This document shows positions 48,401 through 59,847 of a stretch of DNA of 64,000 bases, piece by piece. Location: assembly GCA_947561715.1 (NCBI GenBank), contig OX387202.1, forward strand, positions 806,001 to 870,000, written 5' to 3'. The translations under genes were made by a program, and so were the position numbers. Position 1 is the first letter of the stretch. Every line of letters starts with the position of its first letter. Below the pieces are notes generated by a model. That model ran no database searches, had not been told where the DNA came from, and worked only from the letters and a program-made list of their open reading frames with translations. The DNA comes from Ascidia mentula. Taxonomy: Eukaryota > Chordata > Ascidiacea > Phlebobranchia > Ascidiidae.

Positions 48401-51251
48401 GCCAGCGTGGGGTTTTATTTGCACAGAACAATCTCGTTTCTTTTTCTAACAATTCTCTCCTTTTTTGGTTTGTTGAACAAATCTCCCCCCAAAAATATAT
48501 ATATTATATATGTGGTGATTGTAAAACATTTAACACAATTATTTCAAGCTTGATTTACATTCCAGAGTGCAGCCAACATAGGTAGTAACAGCAGCTAATG
48601 GACCAAAGTAATAAAAAGAAACAAAGATAAAATAAACCACAAATTAAAATGAAAGATTTGTCGTTGATTTGTAAGAAATTATCATCTTTACCACATTCAC
48701 AGCCTATGACAACCGAAACATTAATTTAACAAATACTTTCTGTCAGAACAGCTTTGAATTGATTTCTATACATTGCAAAGTTTTTTTGTCGAATGTTTGC
48801 ATTAAATTTATGTCACATGATTAAGATGAAATATTTTCACTTTATTATTTCACAAGCATCATGTAGTTTTATTAAGTGTTAGTTTAACAAAAAAGGAAAC
48901 AACCGCAGTTGGTGATTTAAGTTTGAATTGAAAATCTACACATCTTATTGTCTAATCACCTTCCAAAATAGCTCAACCAACAATTCAGTTGAAACTAATT
49001 AAATTAAACTTTATTTTACAAAAGCCCACGGTTAATTCAATACTGACTGCCTGCCTCCTTATAAACATAGAGAAAATGGTTAAGATTGGTTTGGTAAACT
49101 CCTTAACACCAGCCAGTGTTTGTTACACAACAATGGTGATTGTTAACTGACATTGTGTCCAACTGTGATTGACATAATGGAACAAGAACAAGCTCTTTGT
49201 TCTTTATTAGGGTTAAGGGTCTTTGTTAGGAAAGGAATAAATCAGCAGGATATATTTATAATCTTAATGTGTTTCTCTATAATGTTACTAACAATAAGTG
49301 CAGAGAAAAGGTTTTGATATTTTAAATTATTTATTTGTGAAATTTATCGATGTTATTGTAAATGTTTCAATACTTTAATAAACAATATGTTTTGAGGTGT
49401 GTAGAACTTCAAAATAAGTTGTACAAATATCTGCAACTACAAATAGTAATACTTAATTCATAACTCCAATATCTTTGGCATCTTTTCAAACAAATTAACA
49501 CTCATTCCATTGTGACATCAATTACTCATTGTGACATCATTGTTTTGTCAACCGCAGACAACCAATGGGATTAGAGGGAGGGAATTTGAAATAGGTTGTT
49601 ATTACCGACAACACACAACCACCCTCGGTCTATTGTATTGAGCCATGTTAACACATGTACTGACAACCTTCCTCCCGTGTTTAACTTGTCAGGAATTCCC
49701 ACTTACTCAAGCAAAGGAAACACTGGACATTGTTGTTTGAAGCCTAATTTACCTTCACACAAAGTTAAACATACATTTTGCATGTTGACATAAAACCCAG
49801 TCCCATTCAAAGTTTTTTGTAATATTTTTGGTTTAAACTCACTCAGTTTTTTCAACATTTCCAAATAATTCTTTAACAGATGTCGTCTTGAGGTTCAGGT
49901 CATTGAACTAAAACAAGTTTTATGCAAGTTTAGTAGATATTAACTTCAAACATGGCATTGTTGTTACCGTCCAATCTCCTGTGGTCTTTGCATTAAGGAC
50001 CAACTTTGCAAGGGAATCAATATCATCTCTGTATGATTCCGTATTTGACAAACTGTACTGGAATTCCTATTGATAAAACAAAAAAGCTCAACTGTTTATA
50101 TGAAGTGTGTCACATATAATATATACCTAGGAATTGGCCTTAAATTCTGTTGCTAAATTTAATATTCAGTAACAAAACCTTGAGTTGTTTGCTTTCATTA
50201 AACTCCACGACAACACACTTATTTAATATATTTCCAAACCTACATCAATGTCATGTTGAAGTTTTGTGTTTTCTCTTTTCAGCAAATCAACTTCATGTTG
50301 AAATGTATCAGCTCGAAGATTTGCATCATCGCAATCGTGCAAGTACGTCGACATTCTTGTTTCCAAATCATTCACTCTAAATGTGAAGCAGTTGGAAACA
50401 TATATTTCACTTTCAAACAATGATCAGGTGTTTTTAAAACAAGTTAAGTACATAAAACAGTACATAAATATGTTCAACATCTTCAAATAGATGTTAGTCA
50501 CAAAGTCCCACACAATTTACAAGTGTTTGCGGAAGCAATAAAATTAACAACTATGTCATTAAATAACTAACCGAGCGTTTGATTCTGTTTCGAGCTCTTC
50601 GACTGTTTGCACCAACACTTCATTCTGCTCTGACAAGTCGACCACATACGACTTCATCACACGCATTTTCATCTAAAAAAATTATTAAGTAAACAAGAAT
50701 CCATTAGTGGAGATTGTCATCCCGACCACTTAAGTGGCTTCACTGTGACTGTTTGTAAGCGGTTTGATTGGTTTTACGATATATTGGTGCTTGTAGCTTT
50801 GCGCACTTAACGCAAGAGGCCACTTTATATTTCCACTTAATTGGCTACGATGATTGTTGAGTGTTTGTTCAATGCCTTCTAGTGGTTTATGTGATAAAAT
50901 GTTTACAGGAAAATAATTGTTTAACAAATTTTATTGTACTTAGATTGGATTTATCAAATTGAAAGAACAATTAAACAGGAAAATTACATTAACGAACATC
51001 TGTGGCTCCCATATTTACACGTCACACAGTACGTTTTGTAATAAACTTCTTAAAACAAGATAAAATGTTAGTTGAAGAAAAAAAACCTTCATTATTTCTT
51101 CAGTGTCTGCATCAGAATTTTCTTCAAGTCTCTCCAACTTTTCTTTGTACAATCCTCGAAACTCTTTGATTAGTTTCTGCATTTCTGTCTGTCGTCCAAC
51201 CTCATACACAAGTCCACTAGATGACAAGTAGGAACCAAATTGTTCATCCAT
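42405..51251 (-). CDS. large coiled-coil protein, 5' part of the locus (19-20 exons)
   Basis: Phased exons: 51087-51251 (start MDEQFGSYLSSSGLVYEVG), 50572-50672, 50244-50376, 49968-50066, 49843-49907, 47843-47993, 47437-47586, 47148-47240, 46678-46824, 46241-46324, 46102-46176, 45818-45901, 45298-45444, 45124-45207, 44771-44929, optionally a 12-nt exon 44682-44693, 44348-44494, 44004-44078, 43675-43758, 42405-42551. They give about 730 residues, nearly all heptad coiled coil (for example LSEQNEVLVQTVEELE), with a short Ser-rich linker in exon 47437-47586. The last exon ends at a good donor (GAT/GTAAGT) in phase 0, so the protein continues. It is phase-compatible with exon 39979-40089 but not with the exon that starts at ATG 41291. 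No named family was recognised. A centrosome, rootlet or sperm structural protein is plausible but inferred only from its architecture. Confidence 0.75.
42598..43473. mobile_element. 860-bp hAT-like MITE with 8-bp target duplication
   Basis: The element at 42606-43465 begins CAGTGTTGCCAGGT and ends CCACCCTGGCAACCCTG, imperfect terminal inverted repeats that start with CAG, typical of hAT elements. ACTACACC flanks it on both sides (42598-42605 and 43466-43473), an 8-bp target duplication as expected for hAT. Subterminal AACCGCCCAA and CCCGCAACTCG motifs recur in both halves. There is no transposase, so it is non-autonomous. It sits in an intron of the coiled-coil locus between exons 42405-42551 and 43675-43758. 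Confidence 0.85.
47994..49842. other. 1.85-kb intron of the coiled-coil locus
   Basis: This lies between exons 49843-49907 and 47843-47993, whose phases match across it. No additional exon or repeat element was recognised. Confidence 0.6.
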
Positions 51252-52589
51252 CTTTTAATGATTGGTTAACAAAAACATTCAACAATCTAAATAACTAGTC
51301 AATAAATCATCTGCAATAGTTTCGAATTAAGTTTTTTTATTTATTTTATTAATTTTGAAACAACCATTTTACTTGATGCATACATTTTACATGACATATA
51401 GCAAATAAAAAAAAAAAACTTTTACATTTTATTCAGTCAAGTTCAATTAATTCGATCCTGCTGCAAACAAAACAACTTGTATTATGCCGAGCAGACAACT
51501 GGGCGGTTACAAAATAAACCTGATTTTCATGTTAAATAATTACGACAGGGATTTTGTCGTTTATCGTTTAAAATCATATTTACCGAACGTTCGCTTAGAG
51601 TTGAACATTTATTCCCAAATAATCCGTTGATATCAATATCGTGAACATAAAACCAATTTTACAGAGATTTAGGTTTCAAAAATTCAAAGTATTGATGTTG
51701 CACGTAACAAGATAGCAACATCATCGGCCGGGCCAATATATCTCACACCACTTGTTTTAAAAATTGAATTTCTTCGTTCAACACGAGGTCAACGTAAACA
51801 ATCAGTTAAAATTCCCACATATCCTCTCAACCGTGACAAACACGAGAAGCCATGCATGACATAATGTATTTTTTTTTTACTTTCGCTGTAAACTTTTATC
51901 GCATAGTCAATTATTTATCGGGGGGGGCGAACGGATCGTGAGAACAAATTGTTTAACCAGTGTTTTATTTTTTTTCGACTTTAGACGATTTGTAGCACGC
52001 ATGTTTCCTGACTTAATTCTCCACACAGCTGGGACGCAGACGGAGTTAAGCTTTCCGACAGAACTCCACAGGCATGCGTGCTTAATTCGGACTGAGGTAT
52101 TTTTTTTTTAAAGTAAAGCAGTACCTTAAAATAAACGTTACCTTGAAAGTTGGGTAGGATTTGTTGCAGATTCCAGTGAAGCAAGAATTCGCATACATTT
52201 GGAACTAAACATATCTCACTTCAGTAACTCTTGTCATATTCTCTGCCCACAATTTATGTGCGAAAACCAGACAATCGTATTTAACACACAACTAAACACA
52301 CCAAAACCAGTACTTGATTGAACACTACTGGGATATGTAAAATGGCACCTTAGTGCATCTTTGAGAAAGTGCTAACAACAATGCTTTGAAATGTTTTGAA
52401 AGCATTACTTTGAACCTCCACAGATTAAAACCCTTGTTTCATATGTTGTGGTTTCGGTAATTCCCCTTTATATGTTAGTGTTTATGTTCACACCCAACAA
52501 TCAGTCGAGAAATCTGAACGAAACCAACAAGAAAACCAAGGTGGGAACAAATATCGCAAGCGAGTTGTTGTCATTGAACCAACACAAAT
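51252..52589. other. probable promoter region of the coiled-coil locus
   Basis: It lies upstream of the minus-strand start codon at 51251. It is AT-rich with homopolymer runs (A at 51411-51418, G at 51920-51926, T at several sites). No gene was recognised, and no clear core promoter element can be assigned. Confidence 0.35.
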
Positions 52590-52860
52590 TCGTTGTGTTA
52601 TTTGTATACTGTGTTGTGTTGTTGTGTTATTTGTATACTGTGTTGTTGTGTTGTGTTGTTGTGTTATTTGTATACTGTGTTGTTGTGTTGTGTTGTTGTG
52701 TTATTTGTATACTGTGTTGTTGTGTTGTGTTGTTGTGTTATTTGTATACTGTGTTGCTGTGTTGTTGTGTTATTTGTATACTGTGTTGTTGTGTTATTTG
52801 TATACTGTGTTGTTGTGTTGTGTTGTTGTGTTATTTGTATACTGTGTTGTTGTGTTGTTC
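52590..52860. repeat. 37-bp low-complexity minisatellite
   Basis: Units of about 37 bp carry TTATTTGTATACTG followed by a TGTTG/TGTGTTG run, repeated about seven times with some shortened units. It is G/T-rich on the plus strand with no C except in the TACTG core. Stop-free frames through it (Cys/Val/Leu repeats) are artefacts. Confidence 0.9.
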
Positions 52861-53034
52861 TTCACGCATTTTGGGGTAATAGGGATTTTTTGGGGGGTAA
52901 GTTAAAACTTGATCAGGATTCCTGGCCCAAAGTTTTCGAATCCAGGTGAGGTCAAAAACAAAGACAGAGAGAAGAATTTTATCTCATTTTCTGTGACGTA
53001 TTTCCAACATTTTTGTGTTCAAGCGCCGAATTAA

Positions 53035-53232
53035 TTAATCAAGCGTGTCATTGGGCGTGTCGATCCAGCAAAACAGTAAAACGTCAGCAATTCTTGAAAC
53101 GACAATTTGTTCCCGTTCCCCACGTTTCTTCCGCTCCCGATGCATTGTCTTCACTTCCTCAATAAAATATAAAATCTTTTGCAAAAGCGTTTGTTTTCCT
53201 CGCCCGTATGGACGAAGCCGTTCGTTTCCCAA
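53035..53232 (-). CDS. unidentified short ORF, possible terminal exon
   Basis: Minus-strand frame of 65 residues with LLQKILYFIEEVK and HRERKKRGERE, ending DTLD. Upstream the same frame reads through an in-frame TAG (about 53247-53249) to another ATG at about 53298. An acceptor AG coincides with that TAG, so the segment could be a last exon whose upstream exon I cannot find. I recognise no family. Confidence 0.3.
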   Translation of the reverse strand: MGNERLRPYGRGKQTLLQKILYFIEEVKTMHRERKKRGEREQIVVSRIADVLLFCWIDTPNDTLD

Positions 53233-53634
53233 TAGTACGACCTTATGTTTCTACTCATGCTGTACATGTTGTTCATCGCGAGGGGTTTGAAAACGCATTT
53301 TATCTGAGCTCGGGTCAACAGCAGGAAAAGGCTCAGTGTTTGGATTTCTTTTAGGTTGTTTTTTGTTTACCTCAGTGAAGTTATGTCATGAGATACACAC
53401 AGGGCGGTACTCATTTTGCATCTCAGAAAAGTTCAATTTTTTTCGCCCTGTTGACAAATTTTCTGCCCGCACCCAAATCGCTGTTTGATGATTTATTATA
53501 GAAAATGGTAAGTTTTTCACCGTATTAATCGGAAAGTTTATCCCAATGCGTGAATTATAGATCGGGCGCCTTTTCAGGCGATTTTGCGCCACCTTAAGGC
53601 TGTGCGCCCTCGGCGGTTGCCTATATTTCGCCAA

Positions 53635-53925
53635 ATGGACGGTCCGGCCCAGGATAGAGTTCCAAGCTATAGTAACATTCAGTCATGGTTTTGCGAAGAA
53701 AGCAACGATGAACGATTCTATGTAAGTTTTGTTTCGCAAAATCAGGTTTACGTAGAACCCGTCAAAATCTTACTCTTATATCAAAGGTTCCTAAAAAACC
53801 GTGCAGTCATAGACAATGGAAAATACGAACCTGATGTATTAACAGTTGTAAGTGACGATATTTCGGTTGCTTTGCAGCAGCCCTTCACCAGGATGAAGCG
53901 AAATGTTTTTGATGTAGTGAAATAA
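53635..53925 (+). CDS. hypothetical 96-residue protein
   Basis: Plus-strand frame starting MDGPAQDRVPSYSNIQSWF and ending RMKRNVFDVVK. It looks like a genuine small soluble protein: balanced composition, a predicted strand/helix mix (RFYVSFVSQNQVYVEPVKIL) and no low complexity. The stop is followed by AATAAA within 10 bp (about 53928). No homologue is recalled. The frame is open upstream to 53584, so a longer form is possible. Confidence 0.5.
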   Translation: MDGPAQDRVPSYSNIQSWFCEESNDERFYVSFVSQNQVYVEPVKILLLYQRFLKNRAVIDNGKYEPDVLTVVSDDISVALQQPFTRMKRNVFDVVK

Positions 53926-54294
53926 TGAAATAAATTTGCCCGGCTGCATCATCGATAAATTATATTTTGCATTTCAAAATCATTCACCATTGCGCTATCC
54001 GTTAGTCGTCAGTTTGCTGGCAAAGTGTTTTGTTGATAACTCTCCTGGTACAATGTATTTGGTATCTTTTTTTTTAAACTTGTTGTTTTATATTTCATGT
54101 TAATTTAAATCTTATTTCATGCATGACCAGTTACGTGGTTGCAAACTAGGGACAAACCCCTTTTACACCAGTTGATACGTCACGCTTGAGTAAGTTTAGG
54201 TTTGTTGCAATGTTTTGTGGACGTTTGTATGAATATGGTGGACTGGTTAATATTATGAAATTATGAGAATTTGTATTGCCTGTAACGGCCTAGG
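53926..54294. other. spacer upstream of the LRRC41-like gene
   Basis: AT-rich with a T9 run at 54069. No gene recognised. It probably holds the promoter of the downstream single-exon gene. Confidence 0.4.
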
Positions 54295-56001
54295 ATGGGA
54301 AGTAAAAACAATTCAAATCCAGAAGCATTAATTCAAATCTGTGCTGGATTTCTTGGGCGTAATTGTTACAAATTTGACATTTTAAATCTTATCTCCGATT
54401 TTCAATGGCCGCAAAAAAGTCTGGAAATATTTTGGCAGAACCTGCCAGTGAACCACGTTGTTCGGTTTGAGGAAAATTTTGAAAAGGGCGTTGTTGATTT
54501 TTATTGGAAAAGCTTGGTTGAAAGATGTGTGGAAGGGAATTATGTGTTTAAAAATCGTTTAAATTCTTCTGGTGATCTGTTCAAACCTGATGTTGAAAGT
54601 AAAAACGAAATTCAACATCATCGACAGGTTTTGATAAACAGTTTGTTTCAAGAAGCATTGGATATTGGACTTTATTCAAATATGGGTAAAGATGCAGGAG
54701 TTCCAGCGTTTGCACTGCACGAGTCCCTGCATAAAAATGCCCCAAATATAGAAATCATACCATGGATCAAATTACTAGCAACAAAAACATTGCGAGTGGC
54801 ATTGCATCCACGTCATGCTACTATGATACTTAATTGTGATGAAATAATCAATCGACTGAATCAAGGGTGCAGAAGAATTGACCTGATCCTCAACTCAACT
54901 TTAAATTCTGATGCATTGTTCCAAGTGTACTGCAAAGTTGTGAGTGGAATTTTACGTGGGTCAGTTGTGAACGCTTTGGTGATCTGCAACTTACATTCCG
55001 TCGACAAATCTGATTGGTTGTTTCAAGTCTGCTTTGGTGGTGAGACTCAATCTATGAACAAGACAAAACCTCCAGGAAGTAACGTTGATGTTTGGGATGT
55101 TGCGTTAGGAGAAAGCTTCGATGAAGAAGATAATATTTCCAGCAATGAAGATGGACTTTATGATGATTTAGTTGTAACGGATGAAACTGGCCACACTGTG
55201 GTGCCACAGAGCGTAACTGAAATATTTTTGGAATATTCCACGAAACTTTCATTGGGAACCTTGTTAAATGTGGAGAAACTTAAGTTGACGTTCGTTCCAG
55301 GAGAAAATCTAGTTGATGATGCATTGAATAAACTAGAAATCTTAGTTTCAAATCCCAGTTCAAATGTTAGTTTGATATTTCTGCAAAACTTTGAAGTAAA
55401 AATTCATCGGATAATAAAGTTTTTTGAGGGACTTTGTTTGTCAACATTATATAGAAATCAACAAGTAACTGAATTACGATTTGCCGATTGTTATATTTAT
55501 GATGAAGGTGATGACTATAATGTGGAAAGTTGTTCAGAGATTACTGACAGCGACCTGGAATATTCTTTAAAGCATTTGTTTATGGACAGTGTGAGGTTTT
55601 CCTGCAACAAATCACTGGAACTTTTTTGTCAGTTTGTGTCTGACAAGTTGATGCCACAAGAATTAACTGTCTCCAGACAATGCATTAACTTTGAATCTCT
55701 AACTTCTGTGAACCTTAAACTTTTTACTGAACTTCATCGAGTTTTCCCCAAAAAGAGTTTGTTGAAAAGATGTAACATTTTTATTCCAAAACCTTTCAAA
55801 ACAGCGGAAAGTTGCACAATTGAAGCATTAGAAAGTTTATCTCTGGAAACATTAACTCTATCCCACGAAGTTGGTGACAAACCTTCAAAAGATTTTTTGG
55901 AGATTGCAAAACACCTTGTTAGAAATTTTCATATCAAAAATACGAATGTTGTTCATGAATTCAGTGGCAATGCTATTGAGGATTATGTTTCACAAATGTG
56001 A
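54295..56001 (+). CDS. LRRC41: LRRC41-like (MUF1) leucine-rich repeat protein, single exon
   Basis: Uninterrupted frame of 568 residues (human LRRC41 is ~810). The N-terminus (LEIFWQNLPVNHVVRFEENF, then FYWKSLVERC) resembles the LRRC41 N-terminal region with its elongin-binding-type helices. A central acidic stretch (FDEEDNISSNEDGLYDDLVV) matches an acidic DLYDF-containing segment of the human protein. Irregular leucine-rich repeats follow, and the C-terminal NAIEDYVSQM closely resembles the human C-terminal ADYVSTM. Human LRRC41 is a substrate receptor of a Cullin5-elongin BC ubiquitin ligase. That role is inferred here from family membership, which I recalled from memory and could not align. 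There are no introns. MPPE1 begins 260 bp downstream on the same strand. Confidence 0.65.
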   Translation: MGSKNNSNPEALIQICAGFLGRNCYKFDILNLISDFQWPQKSLEIFWQNLPVNHVVRFEENFEKGVVDFYWKSLVERCVEGNYVFKNRLNSSGDLFKPDVESKNEIQHHRQVLINSLFQEALDIGLYSNMGKDAGVPAFALHESLHKNAPNIEIIPWIKLLATKTLRVALHPRHATMILNCDEIINRLNQGCRRIDLILNSTLNSDALFQVYCKVVSGILRGSVVNALVICNLHSVDKSDWLFQVCFGGETQSMNKTKPPGSNVDVWDVALGESFDEEDNISSNEDGLYDDLVVTDETGHTVVPQSVTEIFLEYSTKLSLGTLLNVEKLKLTFVPGENLVDDALNKLEILVSNPSSNVSLIFLQNFEVKIHRIIKFFEGLCLSTLYRNQQVTELRFADCYIYDEGDDYNVESCSEITDSDLEYSLKHLFMDSVRFSCNKSLELFCQFVSDKLMPQELTVSRQCINFESLTSVNLKLFTELHRVFPKKSLLKRCNIFIPKPFKTAESCTIEALESLSLETLTLSHEVGDKPSKDFLEIAKHLVRNFHIKNTNVVHEFSGNAIEDYVSQM

Positions 56002-56259
56002 CTTTTCGTGCTATTATCAAAATCAAATAGTTGTTAAAATTTTAATTAAAATATATTGTTGAAACCTCATTTCTTTCAGAATATTTCTTCAATACCATTT
56101 TATATTTTCCCTACATTTCAAATTTTTGTTAAAATCACAACTGACCAAACATGTTTTGCATCTAAACATTATTTTTGAATTATTGTTTTTAACATGTTTA
56201 AATTACTAACGTGCAAAAACTTCTGCATTCAGATGTCTGTCTTGTAATCGGGGTCTGTC

Positions 56260-58915
56260 ATGTGGAAACCTGGGGCTAAAAAAGTTGCATTTCTGTCTCT
56301 GTCCTGTGCAATATCTTTGGGTTTTTTTAATGAATTTTGTGTTTATTACCTTGTTTTATGGAAATGTAACTGGCCGCAGGTTCCACAAACCTTTTCACAA
56401 ACAGGAACATTAAGGTATGAGTGAGATTAGAACATTTAGTTAATTGCATTGTATGTGGTGATAAAAAATTAACTTTCTGCCTTCAAGTAAATTTAACTAA
56501 TTTTCTGTCACATTAAGGAAATGAAATTTGCTTTTTTTAGAGCAATGGTTTTGGCAGACCCCCATTTGCTGGGTGACAGGGAGGGTCACTGGTTTGATCA
56601 ACTAAGAAGGTGGGGATTGTTGGGGATTATCTAAACTGTATTGAAAAATTACTTGGAGATGTAGAGGATTGTCAACTTGTTTCGTGTTTGGCAACAAATC
56701 TCACAAAATATTGAATTGCATTTAAAATAATATTCTGTAAAACAACAATCATGTACTTTAGGGAATGGCAAATGTACAGATCTTTCCAAACAGCGATCCA
56801 ATTGCATGAACCAGAAGTTATTTTTATACTCGGAGATTTGTTTGATGAAGGAAAGTGGGCTAGCGACACCCAGTGGCAGAAATATGTCAAAAATGCCCGA
56901 CATATTTTTGCAACGCCAAAGAATATTCCTCTACATGTTATTGTTGGCAACCACGACATCGGCTTCCATTTTGATGTAACACAAAACAAGCTTACGCGGT
57001 ACAAATAAAAGCATGAGAAATCAACTCTTTTTTCACTACATTTATTACAAATATGATTTTTTTATGTTTATGTAATAAGTTCCTAATTTTTGAAAATGTT
57101 ACATAAACAAATAACAATTCTGAGTATAAAGAGACTGGCCCATATTGTTATTAACACTGTCATGTGACGTCACCACCCGTGCGAGCCTTATCTGTGACAT
57201 CGGTCAGGTCAGCTCCTTATAATAATGGAGCTACACCAACCGCGTCATTTAAACTGATGCTGACATAAGTTTTTGTCAAAACGTCTTATTTTAACATGAC
57301 AATTATGAGAAAACCTGTGAGTTGTGTTCACAAAGTTGTCACAATGAAGTCATAAAAATATGTGTTCTCCGGTGCCAATATTTAAATCTTACGGCTGAAT
57401 GACTGCAAACCAATAACAAAACTTTCTCAAAGGTTTCTGCAGACTTACCACAGGAGGAATGTTGAACTGCTTCCCATCAAAGGAATCAACTTTGTGATTA
57501 TCAACACAATGGGTTTTGGTGGTGACAACTGCCTCATGTGTCAATCAACCAAAACACAATTAAAGAAAGTTGCAAATATTCTAAATTGCTCAGAGGTTTA
57601 ATCCTAACCCTTAAAGTGGATTTGTTAGTTTGTTTTTTATCCAAAGTTTTTGTTTAGAAAAATGTGTTGAACAGTGAATTTTGTGAACCTGATGAAAGAT
57701 CCGTTATCACATCAGCTCCTGTGCTTTTACAGGTGGATATAAAGGTTGTTTGGTTACAGTTGTGTCACAGTCCGGCATTTACCCAACTTAATATATTTTC
57801 ACATTTGAAAACATGAGCTTTCCCCATTAACTTTGACTTTCAGTCACAAACTTAATGTAATAGTTTTTCTAAATTACATTTTTAACTGTTTTCAAACAAG
57901 AAGACATGAAGTTGTGATTTTCATAATGGTTGGTGAATTAATTGAAACTGTTATATTTATATCAAATTTGTTTAAAGCATTTTCCAATGTACCGAGAATC
58001 TGATGAGAGTTGCAGCGAGATCGATTCAACTCCGAGAAAAAAGTTGTACAAATATGTTCAGAATCATGACGTGTTGGCCAAACAACCTTCAGATCAGGTT
58101 AATTGTTGTTGTACCTTATGTTGGTGGATTTTTTTTGTTCTTGAAATAAAAAAATGCACAAACTAAAAGAAACTATCCAAACCCTGTTGTTAATTGCATA
58201 CAGACCGATATCCTAATCACACAAACAGTTTTACTTACATGCCTGTTAATAATGAGTTGTGCCATATGGTCAAAAACTAAAACATGCTTGATGTTATTGG
58301 TGTGTTGGATATTGGATTGTTTTATATTTTGTCTTCGTTTTTTTTGTGCATACATATGAGCATGACAGCCACAAACCACAAAATCTACTTACACTGACTG
58401 TCCCTTCATCATGTTTCATTTGTTCACATGCAGATAATGGAAATGTTAAAACCACGACTAATACTGAGTGGGCACGTACATGATGCATGCGTCTTTAAAC
58501 ACAAAAACAATATCACTGAAATAACTGTGCCTTCGTTCAGTTGGAGAAATAGAAATAATCCAAGTTTTTTGCTGGTAAGTTTTAACAAAATGATCAAAAT
58601 GGTAAATTGTGTAAATTTTATACTGACCTCATTTCAATTTGTTAAAGGTTTAACTTGGGTGCTTCTCTAATTTGTAAAAAATTTTAGGTTAAATACACCT
58701 ACTTTGTATTTCTGTAGATCACCTTAACTTCTTCAAGTCACAACACTGAAAAATGTTTCCTTCCAAAGGAAACAAATGTTTTACTCATGTATGTAATCGT
58801 CATAGCAACACTGTTCCTTAGTTTAATCCATCGATCCGTTGCTTGTGTAGTTCGAAGCCCATTTGGGTTTGCAACTTTTGCCATTCTTACTTTTGCCTTA
58901 CATTACTGCACGTAA
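56260..58915 (+). CDS. MPPE1: MPPE1/PGAP5 metallophosphoesterase, GPI-anchor remodelling
   Basis: Eight exons (56260-56414, 56541-56609, 56762-56998, 57433-57595, 57658-57732, 57978-58097, 58434-58574, 58718-58915) join in frame to 385 residues (human 396). A short cytosolic N-terminus precedes one membrane helix (residues ~8-35, ending [12 protein letters not shown]). The metallophosphoesterase motifs are intact: LADPHLLG (D..H), ILGDLFDEG (GD..D), [10 protein letters not shown] (GNH[DE]), LLQHFPMYR (H), and [11 protein letters not shown] (GH.H). The conserved [14 protein letters not shown] block, a second membrane helix ([17 protein letters not shown]) and a short tail complete it. In mammals PGAP5 removes an ethanolamine-phosphate side chain from GPI anchors in the ER to permit ER exit. 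The C-terminal dilysine-type retrieval signal of the human protein is not visible here. The nearby upstream single-exon gene suggests a possible shared transcript. Confidence 0.93.
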
Positions 58916-59195
58916 CTCACAAGGTTTTAATATTTTTACCATTTGTGCCTTTGTCTTTAAAACAGGTTCCTGAATTTTATAACGTTCCCTAACCAGTGTG
59001 TTCCAGGGCTTGCGTGTGTTTGTTGTTTTTACTGAAGATTTTTATGCATTTTATTGTATGTAATATGCAAAGTATTTTTTGGTGATAAAAAATGCAAAGT
59101 TGTGAAAAGCTAATTTTAATGTCATTTATAAACTGTTAAAAGCTATTGTATTGTGTGACAATACCAACGACAATTATTCTAATATGTTTTACTTA

Positions 59196-59201
59196 AATAA
59201 A
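59196..59201 (+). promoter_or_regulatory. polyadenylation signal of MPPE1
   Basis: AATAAA about 0.28 kb past the MPPE1 stop codon. Confidence 0.5.
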
Positions 59202-59847
59202 TATTACTGCGTTCATTCCTCTAGTGTCTTATGGTTGTTGTTACTGTGTTTTTACTCCAATTGAACAAAAACTGTTGCTTTTGAATGCACTGTAATGTTG
59301 AACTTAAGTCAAGGTTACAAAATAATCTTTCATTTTGACACTTGTGTTTTAAATATTTACTGAGGGTTTGCAACAAAGTTCAATTGTGATGAAACAATGT
59401 CCATTCTTTGACAATCAACACTTGTATATTTGTTCATAATTGTCATGTGGTGTTGGAACTATTATAATGTTGATATGTTACTTAACATATTCTCTGTGTG
59501 TTTCAATATTATTCAAACCATCATTTTGTTCAATGCAAATCTTTAGAAAGTTGGGTTGGTAGGATATAAAATTTAACGCAAAAAATTGACCCAACTTGAA
59601 ATGATATCATTTGGACAAGCAGGTAAAAAACTTGTTTGCACTCTGTTTGTTGGAAAATATTTGAGTTTTATTGAAATAGCTTGGAAACAAGTTTATTTGT
59701 GCACAGTGGACAGGTGCTTACCCCAACATACAAATAGTCATATTGCATACATCAAAAGTAGTGAAAATACCCCATGAAATAGGAAGTAATAGTACAGAAT
59801 ATTTTCAAATGAACCAATTATGAAGAGCATTAGGTGGTAAAGATGGA
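59202..59847. other. convergent intergenic spacer
   Basis: This lies between the 3' ends of MPPE1 (plus) and the unidentified minus-strand gene. No gene was recognised; it is AT-rich. Confidence 0.5.

Noticed and set aside
50160-50210. Extra coding exon ending ESKQLK in the coiled-coil locus
   Set aside because: Its only in-phase acceptors would leave an intron of about 26-41 bp before exon 50244-50376. The flanking exons join in phase without it.
52448-52949. Cys/Val/Leu-rich plus-strand frames of 93-143 codons
   Set aside because: They are produced by the TGTTG-rich 37-bp repeat in overlapping frames, with no supporting context.
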